This document shows, piece by piece, positions 23,201 through 38,200 of a stretch of 64,000 nucleotides of DNA (positions are counted from its first letter, which is position 1; the number at the start of each line of letters is the position of its first letter). Source of the DNA: Choristoneura fumiferana (taxonomy: Eukaryota; Arthropoda; Insecta; Lepidoptera; Tortricidae); assembly GCF_025370935.1 (NCBI RefSeq), contig NC_133497.1:2853830-2917829 (forward strand). The letters run 5' to 3'. Under the pieces are notes generated by a model. It made no database searches. It saw only the letters and a program-made list of their open reading frames with translations, and was not told the origin of the DNA. Both the position numbers and the translations under genes were made by a program.

Positions 23201-26200
23201 TAACGGGTCTTAACAGACCGACCGGCGGACGGACAGACAATAAAGTGATCTTATAAGGGTTCCATTTCTTCCTTTTGAGGTACTTACGGAATCCTAAAAA
23301 CATACACACACAGACAAACATCACGCCTGTATTCCCAAATGGGGTAGGCAGAGCACACGAAACGTTACCGCTTCAGAGCCACTTTTAGCAATTTTAGGTT
23401 TAAAGTTTGACAAAAACGGTACAACAGTGAGGTTGCTAGCCTGTCGCCTACGGTATACCTTAACCTATATATCCTCAGTCGCCTCTTACGACATCCACGG
23501 AAGAAATGGAGAGGTGTAATTCTAACCCGACAACACACGGGTAAAACATTATTCACACACAAACAAACATTACAAACATTATTATTATTATTTAAAAACA
23601 TTATTCTATTTATTCCGTCAGATCAGATGTTTTCAACAAGTATGCCGCGTATATTTTCAGGTGTGCCGCGATTCCCGCGAAGTTTATGCTGCATTGAAAT
23701 CATGAATATCAATTTTAATGAGAAAATTTTGAACATGAAACTACCGTGAGACTCACTCATATTAAATATAATGACCCGGATAACTCACGTCTTCGCCGCC
23801 GCTGAGTCGCGTTGCTCCGAAGACGAAGGGCTACGGATTAGCCCGAAACATGTCGAGCTAAACTCGATTTAAGACATGAGTTATCCGGGTCAAATTCAAA
23901 TTCAAATTCAAATGATTTATTCAGTAAATAGGCCGCAATGGGCACTTTTACACGTCATTTTTTTAACCTACCAGCGCTTTCGGAAAGACCATCATTGCCA
24001 AGAAGAATGCGCCGCAAGAAACTTGGCAGAAAGCCATTTTTCATAAAAAATATAATTACAAATAAAATACTTAAAACTGTATTATACAATTAAAGAAAAA
24101 AAAATACAAAAAATAATAATAAAAGAAATACAGGGATGTATGGGGTCCCTTAGTTACAATACTAAACACTAACTATATCTAAACTATATCTACGTTCAGT
24201 GGAAGTGTAGAATGCTTCCACCGTCATAAATTTTAAAAATTCATTCATCATTCATTAAAAATGAGGTCATTATATTAAAAATGAGAAAATGGTACGAAAA
24301 CAACTGACGCGTGGCGTGTGCGATTCGTAGCTAAAGGTGTGTCAATGAGACCCTATTAATCAGCCTCCGCTGTCCATTTTGTTATACATGTATGGGTATA
24401 CTGTACGGGACCCACTACGCGCCAGTCCGACTCGCACTTGGCTATTTTTTTAGGGTTCCGTACCCAAAGGGTAAAAACGGAACCCCATTACTAAGGCTTA
24501 GCTGTCCGTCCGTCCGTCTGTCACCAGACTGTATCTCATGACCGTGATAGTTTGACATGTGATATTTTTACAAATTATGTATAACTGTGGCCGCTATAAC
24601 AACAAATACTAAAAACAGAATAAAATAAATATTTAAGGGGGGCTCCCGTGCAACAAACGTGATATTTTTACGTTTTTTGCTTGATATTAATAACGGTAAC
24701 AGGTAGACGCCTGAAATATTCACAGAATATTCTCTATTTCTCTCTTTATATTATTCTTCTCTATTATTATTATTTTTTTAGTAGTATTATTTTCTTCTTC
24801 TATTTATATTATTTGTTGTTAGTCTCTTCAGATCTTTTCGCGACATATATTCTGAGTGGCGGCCATTTTGGAAATACCATTGGAAATGCCATTTTGGCTG
24901 GTAGGAATAGGCATGGATCTGTATATTTCAGTGTTTCTGTATGTGAATCTATTTTTATCAGCCAATAAACCATTCTTATTCTTTAAAAATAAATAATTAA
25001 ATTAAAATAAAATAAATATTGAAGGGGGCTCCCATATAACAAAGTTGATTTATTGCAGTTTTTTTGCTAATATCTAATATTGTATAGATAATGGTACGGA
25101 AACCTTCGTGCGCGAGTCCAACTCGCACTTGACCGATTTTGTTTACCTACTTATCAAAAGAAAAAAGACGAGAAATCATATAAACATCCTGCAGACTTAC
25201 CGTATGTGCAGATCATTCCTCCATGTCAGATGCTGTGAGTTGGGGGCGGTCAAGTTGCCCCTCAGCGAGGCAAATGACACCACCGTCGACTGAAGACGGA
25301 TTGGAGTTCCTGGAAGACAGTTATCATTAAATATTTTGCGTAACTTAAGTAATACTGCCTAGAGAATACCCACTGTCCATCCCCCCTCCCCAGCTTTCAC
25401 CAAGCTTCCCCACGCAGGCGACGGTTTACTGTGTTGCGATTGACATCATAAATCATATTTCCTTACGCTACCGTATATCTCCTAACACTCCACAAATGAA
25501 CGGGTTAGCTGAGCGATCTGTTAGAACTGTTTAGGCCGATGGAGTCGGTTCTCCTGATGTTGACTATCAGTTCTTAAAGTGCTGCGTAGTACGCTTGTCT
25601 CTCCACCTCGCTTCCCCGCTCCTTTTCCTTGCTCCACGTCTTCGCTCTGCTTCCCAATTTTATATGAATTTTTAAGCTAGTTACCAACTTTCTAAAGAGG
25701 AGCAGTGATTTTATGCAATTCTACTGTTGGGTTTTTATCTTGATCACCGCTCCGCGGCCTCGCTCCGATAAGCCTCCTTAGAATCCGTTTTCATTTGAAC
25801 AAAGCAAAGCAACCCCAAAAAGAGAATCCTTCACACTTTGAGACTTACCAAGTTCAGTTGGTATGCTGACATCCATCTGGAAGGGGTAGTAGACCATTTG
25901 TTGGTTAATATGGCTGCCGAATCGCAGGAAATCCTCAATGGATCTAGTCACTGATGAAGAAAATTATTGATAATTATTACAATGGCATGACAAGGAAATT
26001 GAAAGGCGTCTGGAAAGTGCTGGAAAGATATAATGAAGGGTGACCTTATGATATACCTTATGTATTATGGTATTGGGTAGCGTTAGACGAGAGCACTTTG
26101 TTATAATTGGCAAAGCGCTATGTCATAGTGAGACAATAGAGGATCCTGTTGTGTTTATAGCTGACACTACAGCGCTTGTATGTTTATTGTATGATAATAT

Positions 26201-29200
26201 GGATGATGATAATGACTATGACGATGATATTTTCGTTGTTGTTTTTGTTCTGTATGATGATGGTTATGGTAGTGTTGATATTTGTAATGCTTATAGTATT
26301 ATTGTTGTTAATGATGATGATGTTAAAGATGCTGATGATGATTTTAAGTATCTTACAGTCCTCCCCGTTCCAAGAGTCGAACCGTGACTGGTTGATATGC
26401 GTCGCGAATACAGCCTTGTCATGGATCTTGACCACCACATCTATATGAACCTGAGAAATGATAAAAATAAGATGGTAAAAGGTGTTATCTAAACAAACAC
26501 TTGAGTTACTTACACCGTCTGATGCAGAATGTCTTAAGCTACGAGTACACAGAGGTCTAAATAACTCATGCTTTTTTTTCTTGTCATACCGCTTTCTAAA
26601 ATTGAGAACATTTGGAAAAATGATGCTATCAGTGAAAAAATGTTTTTTGTTCACTGATACTTAGCATCATACAATCTAGAGAACTTTCATATCCTTAAGG
26701 CATCTGCGGTTATCAAATTATAAACTCTACAAAATAAAAACATATTTTTTATCGAACAACTGGCAAACGAGCAAGCGGGTCACCTGATACCATACTCGAC
26801 TTTTGATGCTACCCAAATCATAGCTAGATGGAAAAACCCCAGCAGCGAGTCCATTACGTTTCAACCGCACAGTGGAAGAGCAGCAATCATCGAGATGGTG
26901 ATAATACTATTTTATGGTTACAAGGCCATGTAACACGGAGAACAGATGGCGGTTGGGGTAGAAAAGTATTCGAATGGAGTCCGCGTGGTAAGCGCAGCAT
27001 AGAACATCCACCAACGAGACGGACGAATGACCTGGTTAAGCAGCGAATTCAGTAGATGCAGGCCGTTTCCAACCGAAGCAACTGGAAGTCTATGGGGAGG
27101 CCTATGTCCAACAGTGGATGTCCCTACGGCTGATATGATTATGATGGACAGTGGTCCTGTATGCATTGGGATAAAAATATTCTGCGGGATCGGGAGATGT
27201 GACTTAGCCTTGACTGTTCTAACAGACCGCTCAGCTATATCATTAGCTTGTGGAGTCTATGGGATATATTTTAGATTATGTGGACATCCCAAGGCTGATT
27301 GATTATGATACTTACCTTTTCGGCTTTCACGGCGTCTAGTTTGAATGACCTCAGCATCCGCACCAGCTCCTGTATTTTGATTTCTTTCTCGTTCATCGTG
27401 TGTATCTTCTTGAACATGTTCGTCGTGACCCCCTCGGCAACTATGTACGCCTGGAAGAAACTAGACAAATGTATCCAGGGCCGGATTAACCGTTAGGCAG
27501 ACAGTGATAATGTAAATATAAATTTGGTATCCTCAACGACGATAAATATTTTTTTAGATACAGGATTGAATTTGAAAAGAGTGCTCTTCAAACTGCTGCA
27601 AAAGGGCTCTAAAAATTGCATTGCCTAGAGGTCCCCGACATAGTTCATCCGGCCTTGAATGTATCGTTGAACATAACATGTGTCTCCCAAAATATTGCAT
27701 GACATAATAGTACATTGTGCATTAAAGGGCGTAAGAAGGGGATTACTAACGAGAGTCTATTAGAATATAGGGGGCTACTACAACATTCGAAAATCGAAGT
27801 TCGTATCGTACCATCCCTCTCAGAGTGATATTATAGTAGCGTATAAATAATATTAGCGTCAGGAAAACAATATAAACTTCGATTTTCGAATTTCGTTCAA
27901 ATCCTCTCTCTAATTATTACAACAACGTACTCAGATAAAAATGCAAACGTATTTGTGATTTCATTTTACCGCTGAAACTCATGGCCTTTATTTTGTTTTG
28001 ACTAGTAATACTATCTCTTTTTCACTTCTCCGAGTTCACTTTTACGAGGCGGGAGTAAAGTGAGTTTTTAGTCCCTAGGGAGTAAAAGTAAATTTTATTT
28101 TTTTTAACTTTGAGTGACTTAGATAAAATTAAGGAGCCAGTACTTGCTTAGTTTTTGGCCTAAAATAAGATTGTGTGTGGACCATTTTCATGACGAAAAT
28201 GTTCGTTCTTAGTCTACGTAAGGTTCTATTTATTCCAGTTTGTGTATGGACCATTTCGCCGATGCGATTTTGTTTTATCTGTGTCTGGTTGGAAAAAAAT
28301 ACCGCGAAAACATTGAAATTGTTGTAGAGCGTAAATAATAAACGATTAATGACAATTTTTTTCTCACAACCGAAGTGAAAAATAGTGTTTTCACCTCGAC
28401 ACTAAAATTCAATATAAACCTCGGATAAATAGACACCCTCGCTAAAGCTCGGGTGGGTAACCACCTCGGGTATATATTGGCTAATTTTAGTCCCTCGATA
28501 AAAAATATACTATTAAGTCAAGCGAGGTAAAACTCCCTAAAACTCCCCACCCCCACGTGTTTACGTAAAACCTTTGTGTAATCAGGTATGTAGGTTTTTA
28601 CGCAACCAGAAAACATAGTCCATTAGGCACTGTCAACATGACCTTTTTTTACGCTTTACATAAAACAATATTTTAAAAGGTTGTGATCGGTAACAATTTT
28701 CCATTCTAATGAGTTAGCAGTTTAAAAAAAACTAGCCACGTCCGAATGAGAGCTATCGTTTTTTGTCTTTCTAGATGGCGCCACTGTTGCGTGAGGTTTT
28801 TAAGTGTGGCTTTCAAAGTCTGTTATTACGGGCGTGAAAACAAAGTTTAGATTTAAATCATTTATTTAATACACCTTAAAACCTTACCATAAAAATATCG
28901 AGCAACCACAGTGTTGCATAGTCCCGATTTGTTCGGAAAAAAAGGGAGGACACAAGTTTTCGAAAGACAAAACTGTCTCAAAACACAGACATTCATTGCC
29001 CCGTAACGCATAATTGCTATAATTAATTTCAGATTTTGAGAGAGAGAGAGAGAGAGACATTTATTTACACATATTCGATACACATAAAAATACATTTGAT
29101 GGAAAAAAAATAAAAATAACATCGAACAGTATAAAGTGGACCCCACTCAGCATAGTGTTACGGTTAAACATATAAAGAACATACAACACACTATGACGAC

Positions 29201-32200
29201 ACGAACGCCAGCGGAAGGAAGTTCGCAAAGAAACTTTCAATCCGGAAGTATGCCACATTCGATCAGTTTCACCATTTTCGAAACAGTTAAACCTCAACAA
29301 GTCAGACCAGGATTGTAGTGTAATATTTACAATAATTTCAATAATAATGATATTATTATTGTGATGCATTACAATTACTCTCGATAAACTATAAAACCAG
29401 TGCAAAAATAAAAGAAACATTCCTGATTAAAGACTCTAGCGGCGAATTCATACGCGATAGCCCACATTGGGCTCGTATACAGGGTGTCTTTGACCATGGG
29501 AATTTCAATTCAAGGTTCAATTCTACTCGGCTAATTAAACTACTTTTGTTTTGTAGCATTGATCCTCTATGTAAATAATATTCTACTTACTGCAATGTGA
29601 TGCGGTCTCCTTCCACCTGTTGACAGTTTGACAGCTGCAAACGCTGGCAGCGCATTGACAGACTCGCCGACACTCATGAACTGTAAAATTTTTTTTTTTA
29701 ATGTAAGTAGCCCGTAATTGGGCATTTCTATCTACCGTTTTACCCTGAGTTTATGTCTCCGATTTCAACAAAATTTGTAAGACTCAGTCCATGGTTCCGA
29801 GCTGGAAAAACAGGGTCTCCAAATGTGTCCCCAAAATATTGTATGGGTGTCCGTTTTGTTACGAAAAATATTAAGAAAAATTCGTAACAAAACGGGCACA
29901 TCCATACAATATTTTGGGAAACCTGCACACACCTTCGAAGAAATTCAATGGAGTGTGTAAAGTTTCCAATCCCCACTGGGCCCGCGTGGGAACTAGGGCC
30001 CAAGCCCACTCATTCTGAGAGAAGGGCTGTGCCCAGCAGTGGGACGTATATAGGCTGGAATGATGATAATGATGAGTAAGGTATTTGTAAAATTATGCAT
30101 TAAGCTAACAGTGGGTAGGTTTGAATACACAAGAAAATTGAATAGTAAAAAGATAAAGATGTTTTCTTACCTGTATAGCGGCAGCCACTTCGTTTTCCTC
30201 CGTGCTAAATACGTAGTTGTTGGTTGCCCAATACGTGGAGTCTGGGTTCGATACCTGACTCGCAACAAAAGGCACGTAGTAAGACCTAAAACAAAACAAA
30301 CTTGTATAAGTTGTAAGGGGAATAATAACTCCAGTATCCGCCGGTAGATGGCGATGTACGCCTTTTGTGTCAGAGTAACAGCATGTCGCCACAATACAAG
30401 TAATACGCAGTAAATCTACTTCATAATTTGATTGCGCCCGAATCGACGCACGCACACAGGCAAGCGTCATTTACACGGCCGCTAACCAATCTTTGCAAGA
30501 CAAAACTACGCAGTGCCACGCCGCGCGCCGCGCAGTCCGGTCGCTGGTCGAGTGGTATAGCGCGCCGCCCGCTCTATTTCTCCCTATAATATACTGTAGT
30601 CTTAGGCTCTATTCGCCCCCGTTTCGATTCCGTAACGTGGCTATAGCACTCTTCACACGAATGAAAAAAATGGATGTGATAAATTTCAAGAACAAGTCGT
30701 TTTGAACTTGCCGCAATGTATATTATGATTGGTTTTTTGGAGTCTTTTTGTATTTTTTATTTCAACTCCAAATTTGTTACTTTTACGGGTATCCCGTGAA
30801 ACCATATCGAAAATACAAACTGAGTCATGGATGCACAGAAAAACCAGAAAAAGAGACCAGCACTGGGAATCGAACCCAGGTCCTCAACAACGCAACATAG
30901 ATGCCGCTAGTGCTGCTGCTTAAGTAGCAAAGTAGAAATAAGCAACCTGAGATATGTATGCATAGGAAAAAATCGTGTCTAGATTCCTGTCCAGCAGTGG
31001 TGTAGGGGTATAGCACGCAGCACGGGATGCTGAGGACCTGGGTTCGATTCCCAGTGCTGGTCTCTTTTTCTGGTTTTTCTGTGCATCCATGTATCAGTTT
31101 GTATTTTCGATATGCAATTATTTTTCTATGACCAACTTATAATTTAATATTATAAATGTGAAAGTTTGTGAGTGAGTGAGTGAGTGAGTTTGTGAGTGAG
31201 AACGGACGGGGAGAAGAACGGTCTGTGGTAAAATGTTGCGATTTGTGCATTCGTTCTACAATCTACTATTTTTGAAGTCGATTAAAATAATACTCACGCA
31301 GCTTTATACTCGGAATACAGCTTACATTTCTCCAGACTTTTCACTGTGGTGTACCAGAAACGCTTCAGCTGGTTATTATTGGACCTCGTAATGTAATTGT
31401 GGATGTATATGAAGTCACTGGCTCGTATATCGGCGCTGAGGAGGGCGTGCAAAGCCGCAATACGCAGTTGTATGTGCTCTGAGTCGTCCATGAGAACCGG
31501 TAAAGATGTTTGTAGTATCTGAAATACAAATAGACGTGCCTTATTTTAATTTTACTGTAATATGTGTAATGTATTTGAGCTCCACAGAAAACCAGCGTTA
31601 CTGCACATAATGTGCGGCAACACATTCTGCGCGGAGACCCTTTTTGGTATCCTGCCGTGTCACCAAGTAACATAGATTTAGTTCTAGTTTTAGTTAAAAT
31701 CTTAGGTGGTACTTATGGGGCCAAAATATATCTTACTTTCTTTCTTTCATTCTTTAATAATTGTACTTGTTTTGTATGTCTTTTTAATGTTTTTTCTATA
31801 TGTATAACTAGTCGTTACCCGCGACTCCGTCCGCGTAGAATTCGGTTTTCAATACAAAACAATACAATACAAATATTCTTTATTGCACACCATAAATCAG
31901 TACAAAAAACTTATAATATAAACACTAAACGAACTATTCAATTTTCCGGGATAAAAACTATCCTATGACCTTCTCTGGGAATCAAACTACGTGTATACCG
32001 AATTTCATCTAAAGCTGTTCAGCGGTTTAGACATGATGATGACAAACAGACTTACAAACTTTCGCATTTACAATATTAGTGGGATTGAATTTTACAGCTC
32101 AATGCTATTATTGAGATACTGTAAATTTTTGTATTTTTTATTTATAATTAAATAAACATACGATATTGACGACTTGTACTCACAGTGTACCCATTAACAC

Positions 32201-35200
32201 GGCTCACATCAGCCAGGGCTGCCCAAAGCCGCTCGTGGCGGTCCCGGCCCTTCTCCACGTACACGGTCCGCGTGTAGGCGTCCGCCGAATAACCCATGTT
32301 GCACAACCCCTGCAGCCAAACCATGCGGTCGTTGTATTGTGGACAATCTGTGGATTATTAAGCTGTGTAAAACTACTAAGAACTATTAACCAAGGAATAT
32401 AAGAAACGTGAGGTGTTATTATTATATGTTTTATGTACAACTAATATTTACCCGCAGCTTCGCACACGTAAATCATTAGATAGATAGATAGAATAGTTTA
32501 TTTTTGCTAAGAGTTACATTTTTTAGGATTCCGGAGCCAAAATGGCAAAAACGGAACCCTTATAGTTTCACCATGTCTGTCTGTCTGTCTGTCTGTCCGT
32601 CCGTCCGCGGTTTTGCTCAAGGACTATCAATGCTAGAAAGCTGTAATTTTGCACGGATATATATGTGAACCATGCCGACAAAATGGTACAATAAAAAGAC
32701 AAAAAAAATTTTTTTTAGGGTACCTCCGATGTACGTAAAGTGGGGGTGATTTTTTTCTCATCCAACCCTATAGTGTGGGGTACTGTTGGATAGGTATTTT
32801 AAAACCATTGGGGGTTTGCTAAGACGATTTTCGATTCATCGATTTTTTTGTGAAATATTGAACTTTACAGTGCAAATTTTCATTAAATCGAGCGTCCCCC
32901 CCCCCCCTAAACCGGTGAGTGGAAAAATTTGAAAAAATTCACGATGGTAGTAAGTATATCAAACTTTCAAGAAAAACTATACGGCTAAGTTTGCTTGAGA
33001 ATTATTCGTAGTTTAAGAGTAAATACCTGCCTAAGGTATAAAATATACCTAACTTGGAAGATTCCGTATAAACTACGAAATCCTTAAAAAAATATTACTT
33101 AATTTTTTCGTAATGGCTACGGAACCCTAATTCAATAAATTATACAATTATCTAGCTACTCTGGAAAAACATAACCCTCTTTCGAGCAGTCTGTTAAAAA
33201 TAGGAAGTAACCTAACCAGACCTGCCTTAGTAGAATAGGTAGAAGCATCGAATTAAGGAGCTGATCTATTTATTAGGTGATGATAGATCTATTATTTTGG
33301 TGATCGAATTTTGATGATCAAACTATAATTTAGGATACAAACAGGTGTTTACATTAACCTGATGACTTATACTTAGAGACAGATTTGATTAATTTGATGA
33401 CTAATATACTCGTATTTCTTTGGGATAGATATAATAATTAGGATATCGCAGTTTAGTGACAAATCTAAATTTAAATAATAATAATAGTTGTAAAATTAAT
33501 TATATATATCTACGTACCTAATACATTTATTTTTATGTTTTTAAAGTCACACAGAGTCAGAGTTTTACAGTTTACAAAATATCAATTTATTTATGTAGTC
33601 TTATGTAGTTAATTGTGTGTAGTATGTCTTTATAACGGCCCGAGGGTTGCCGACGGTGCTGGCTGCAAATCAGCGCTGGGGTGTTTTTAACGCTTCAGCA
33701 TTATGCTGAGCCAGTGTCCGATTCACAACCGCAATGACACATACCTTTGTGTTGTTTATTTGTACCTAATAATATTGTTGTCTTGTGTTGTGAATAAATG
33801 TATTTTCTTTCTTTCTTTCTTTCTTTCTAAATGACAAAAAATAGAGTTCCCTTTATTTATTACCTTTTGTAAAAATACATTATAAACACATGTCAGGTAA
33901 TTATAAGAAATTCACAAAAGGAGCGTCAAATGTACCTACCTATACAAAAAAAATAAAAAAGATAATATATATATATATATATAATTAAAGACCCCTCCCA
34001 CCTCCCTCCCTAGCTACCCCTCCCCCTTTTAGGCTGGCAACGCACCCGCAGTCCTAATAATGCAGTAAGTGTCCATGGACGGCGGTGTTCACTTACCATC
34101 AGGTGACCCGCCTGCTCGTTTGCCAGCTATTAGATGAAAAAATGACAACCATTGGGGCAGTGCCAAACACTCGTACAACCTTACTCGTACTTACCACTGT
34201 ACATCCTGAAGTACTTCACAACAATGTTATCGAAGAAGTCCAACTTCACCATCCTAGCCTCCATGGTCCTATGTACCAGGGTAGCGAAACTCAAGATGGC
34301 GGCGTGTCGGATATCCCTGGGGTAGTCCAGGCCCAGCTTGGTGAAGACTTCTAGGTCTTCGAGGAGGCTTTGGGAGTAGTTGGCCACGTTGAACGGGAGC
34401 TTCCTGATGAGGGAGAGGATTGTCGTGTCCTCAATTTTATCCTGGAACAAGACAGAAACATAAATGGTCTTTGTCTAATTTAACATTTTACAGTCTAACA
34501 TCTGGTAGCGTGGTGTACGGTTGTGTTGCTCTGAAGATGAGCTCTGGTTGAGTTCGAAACGCGTCAGTGTAGTTTGGTGGTGGTGGTAGATGGGTTTGTG
34601 TGATTTGTGTGTGTTCTTCACACTTAGCCAATCCATTTATCATACTTAGTTATGACATAGTTATAAAGTTGAATGTGGAAATGTCTTCCTTTTATTAATA
34701 ATATTGTATCTTTTACTCTAAGGGGCTGTTTCACCATCCATTGATTAGTGTTAACCGACGGTTAAATGTGATGCCGTCTCCGTCTATTCGAACAAAACAA
34801 ATAGAGACGGCATCACACCTAACTGCCAGTTAACACTATTCAATGGATGGTGAAACAGCCCCTAAGTGTGTTAATAAAGGCTTATTCTATTCTATTTTTA
34901 CAAGCTTTTATTTAGTTTCACCTGTCCCGTTGTCTGTCTGTACCTAATCAAATCTTGCAACATCCCAACCTATATACGTCCCTGGGCACAGGCCTCCTCT
35001 CAGAACAAGAGGGCTTGGGCCATAGCTCCCACGCGGGCCCAGTACGGATTGGGAACTTCACACGCACCATTGAATTTCTTCGCAGGTTTGTGCTGGTTTC
35101 CTCACGATGTTTTCCTTCACCGCAAAGCTCGTGGTAAATGGGCCAATCAACTTTTTTTACCGACACTAATCTGTCCGCGACATTTTTCAAACAATTGCAG

Positions 35201-38200
35201 TTTTGTAAGTTAAATGTTTTCTGTAATTTAACAGATGGTGTACATGAATTCATGCCATCCTACGTAAGTTCAACCTATTAAACGTGAAATATCTTGTTGG
35301 AAGTACGATTTTTTGGTAAGCCAGAGACAATTTTTGTAACGCAGGAGACGGCCAAAGTGTCGGTAAAATAGTTGATTGGCCCAAATTTCAAATGTAATTC
35401 CGCACAAGAATTTCGAAAAACTCAGAGGTGCGAGCCGGGGTTTGAACCCACGCACGACCCTCTGCTTGAGAGGCGATAGGTCAAACCACTAGGCCACCAC
35501 GACTTTCCACCACGTCTCGGCAGGACGGAACTCTTCAACGGTTAACAGCATCGACTTTAACTTGGTATGCAAATGTATTCGTAGTTTCGGTGCAATGCCA
35601 GTACAGTCAACAAGAAGTACAGCCAGTTTTTTTTTATTAAAAATGATTTTTTTATGGCTAGGTTATTATTCTATTCTATATATTCTTACAGTGTGGAGGT
35701 GGAGGAACTGCATGAACACGCATATATCTTGCATAAACTTAGCCATCATAGGATCGCAGGTGGTCAAAGAAATTATTTTATTTCATCTTACAATCACCAG
35801 CACCAATATCTGACACAACAAGCGTGCATAAAAATATCTGATACGATTCCTAGGGCGATTGGACGTATCAGATATTTTTTGCACGGTCCACTGTGGCAGT
35901 TATTAATACAGGGGAATCAGCTGCAGACATTGAGTATTGAGTAGTGAGTATTTTATCTTACAAAAGAGCGCAATTACAGCAATTTATAATTTGAAGACGC
36001 GTGAATCTTTAAGATCTTTTTTTAAGGAAACAGGTTTCCTAACCCTGCCGTCGCTTAATGTTTTTGAAGTAATCATGTATGTTAGGAAGAACATATGTGA
36101 TTTTTCCACTAACGTCGATAAGCCAAAGGCTACTAGAAACAGGGAATAAAAGTTGCTCTTACAGTCTGCCTGTTAAAAGTGTATTTTGCATGGCAGTCAA
36201 ATTTTTCAATAAATTGCCTGAATATCTAAAAACACTACCACCTAACAAATTTAGAAATAGAATATGTAAATATTGAAAGACAAGTGCTATTATGACATAC
36301 AGGAATTTAAATGACATAGATTGAACAACGCATGAATTAATTACGTATTTTTTTATTGTATAGAATGTTTTCTTCATTTTATGTGTAATCCGAATAATGA
36401 AATCGTAATGATGTATTAAAATAATGTAAACGATAAACAGCATAAATTAGGTAGGTGCCTACATGTAGATGAAAATCTTTGTTATAATATTTGTAACGCC
36501 GTGTAAGCGGCAAAAAGTTTTGGTGAACTAATCAAATGTTGGCATACACCTGTTAACCATGTAACCTGCTTTTTGAACAAATAAATCTTTGACTTTGACT
36601 TTGCCTAAAACCTGAGTCGTCTCTGGGAAATTTATATGAAAACCAATATTAGTATGAACAAAGGTGTATGATTAGTGATATAATTGTGATGATTATGAGT
36701 TTCGATCGTAAGTATTAAAAAAAAATATGAAGAGTGATCGTTATGATATAAAATGGTATGAGAAACATTTTCGGACTTCCAATAATAGGACTTAAAAAGT
36801 TATGTGAAAAATGCGCACCCATTTTTAAACAGAGTATAAAAATGATTCTCCACCGGCGAGGCGCCTTGGCTAAAATAACCTTAACCCGTGACCCACACGG
36901 TAATTCGGTCGTCATTCAGACCAGAATGATGGTCTGAACTGACGGTAGAATCAGCGTGGACCGATGTACCTTTTGCTCCATGACGAGGTACTTGACGAAC
37001 AGCGCGCACGCATGCGTCCTGACGTGCGGCAGAACTTCCAAGAAGATGTTTCTAGAAGTTTCCAGATCGTAGCTCGTACTCAGCACCATGTCCTCGAACA
37101 GTTTGCTCAGCGATACGTAGTTCAGCTGCGTCATTGTACTGTGGATAGCAGAGAATAGTTAATTCCCACTAATCCCACTAACATTGTACATACATACATA
37201 CATAAAATCACGCCTCTTTCCCAACTGGGTAGGCAGAGCCTACATCCTTCCACTTGCTACGATCCTGGCATAAAACTCTCGCTCCTTCTACATTCATCAA
37301 TCTTTTCATGCATGCACGTCGGTTTAGAATACTCCTGGCCCGACTTTTCGTCATCCTTTCACTAATATTGTAATCCCACTCAAAGATAAAGGTAAAAAAA
37401 CTCAGATATACCACAGGAGACCAAAGAGCTGGTAGCTTCCTCGACAACAGTCTTACGATCCAGCGAGGAAATACTGCCAGCGTCTTCGGTACCATGACGC
37501 AGGGCCATTATTAGAATTACTGTAGTTTTAGTTTAGTGAACAAGGTGTATCATATTTTTTAATAAATCGCCTTCTTCGTCCTATTTGTTTATATAATGGG
37601 GGGGGGGGGGAGAAACGCAAGCGGGTGCCCTGAATGGAAAGCAATCACCGCCGCCTGATGCCCGTGTACATTCATAACAATAAGTTGAATTTGTATTCTT
37701 TTTGTATATGTCGGCGGCCGATCGTAAAATCCGCCAGATCACGAAATTCCTAGGCATATCGTGAAATGGCGCCATTTCGTGGAATGCCTAAAATTGTCCA
37801 GGCATGTCACGATGTGCCTGAAAAACAATACGGCAAATCGATTAGAGCAACGAATTCGTTGATATTTCTAGCTCTATACCGGGCACATCGTGTAATGTCG
37901 AAAAAAAGAAAAATTTAGGTAGGCAACTACGACGAGCGAAGCGAGGAGTTGTTAGTATGAATTGTGACCACAAAGCACGAGGCGAGCGAGCGAAGTGAGC
38001 GTGTCGCACCATCGGCCGGCGAAGTGCCAGGACCGATATAGCGGCGATTCATGATACCTATGCCTAGGAATTTCATGATCTGCCTAAACAGGCCAAATGC
38101 TGTAGCAATGCTAATGCTAGGCTATGCTGAGCCGAGACCGTTTCGCGATTTCGCAAATACTTTAATTAATATTTATTTTACACTTGTTTATTTTGTGTTT

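Larger units (their letters stand above)
26688..36670. repeat. Copy B of the duplicated segment, in continuity with exons 1-9 and 15-25
   Basis: This copy lies where the gene needs it, between exon 9 (36970) and exon 15 (26357), with all phases matching. Only copy B has a 243-bp MITE at 35140-35382, about 0.85 kb at 33100-33960 and about 430 bp at 36170-36600. Confidence 0.95.

Noticed and set aside
26184..26654. 156-codon minus-strand frame over exon 15
   Set aside because: Only the part in 26357-26450 is exon. The rest is intron and low-complexity ATC triplets (a run of I and N residues).
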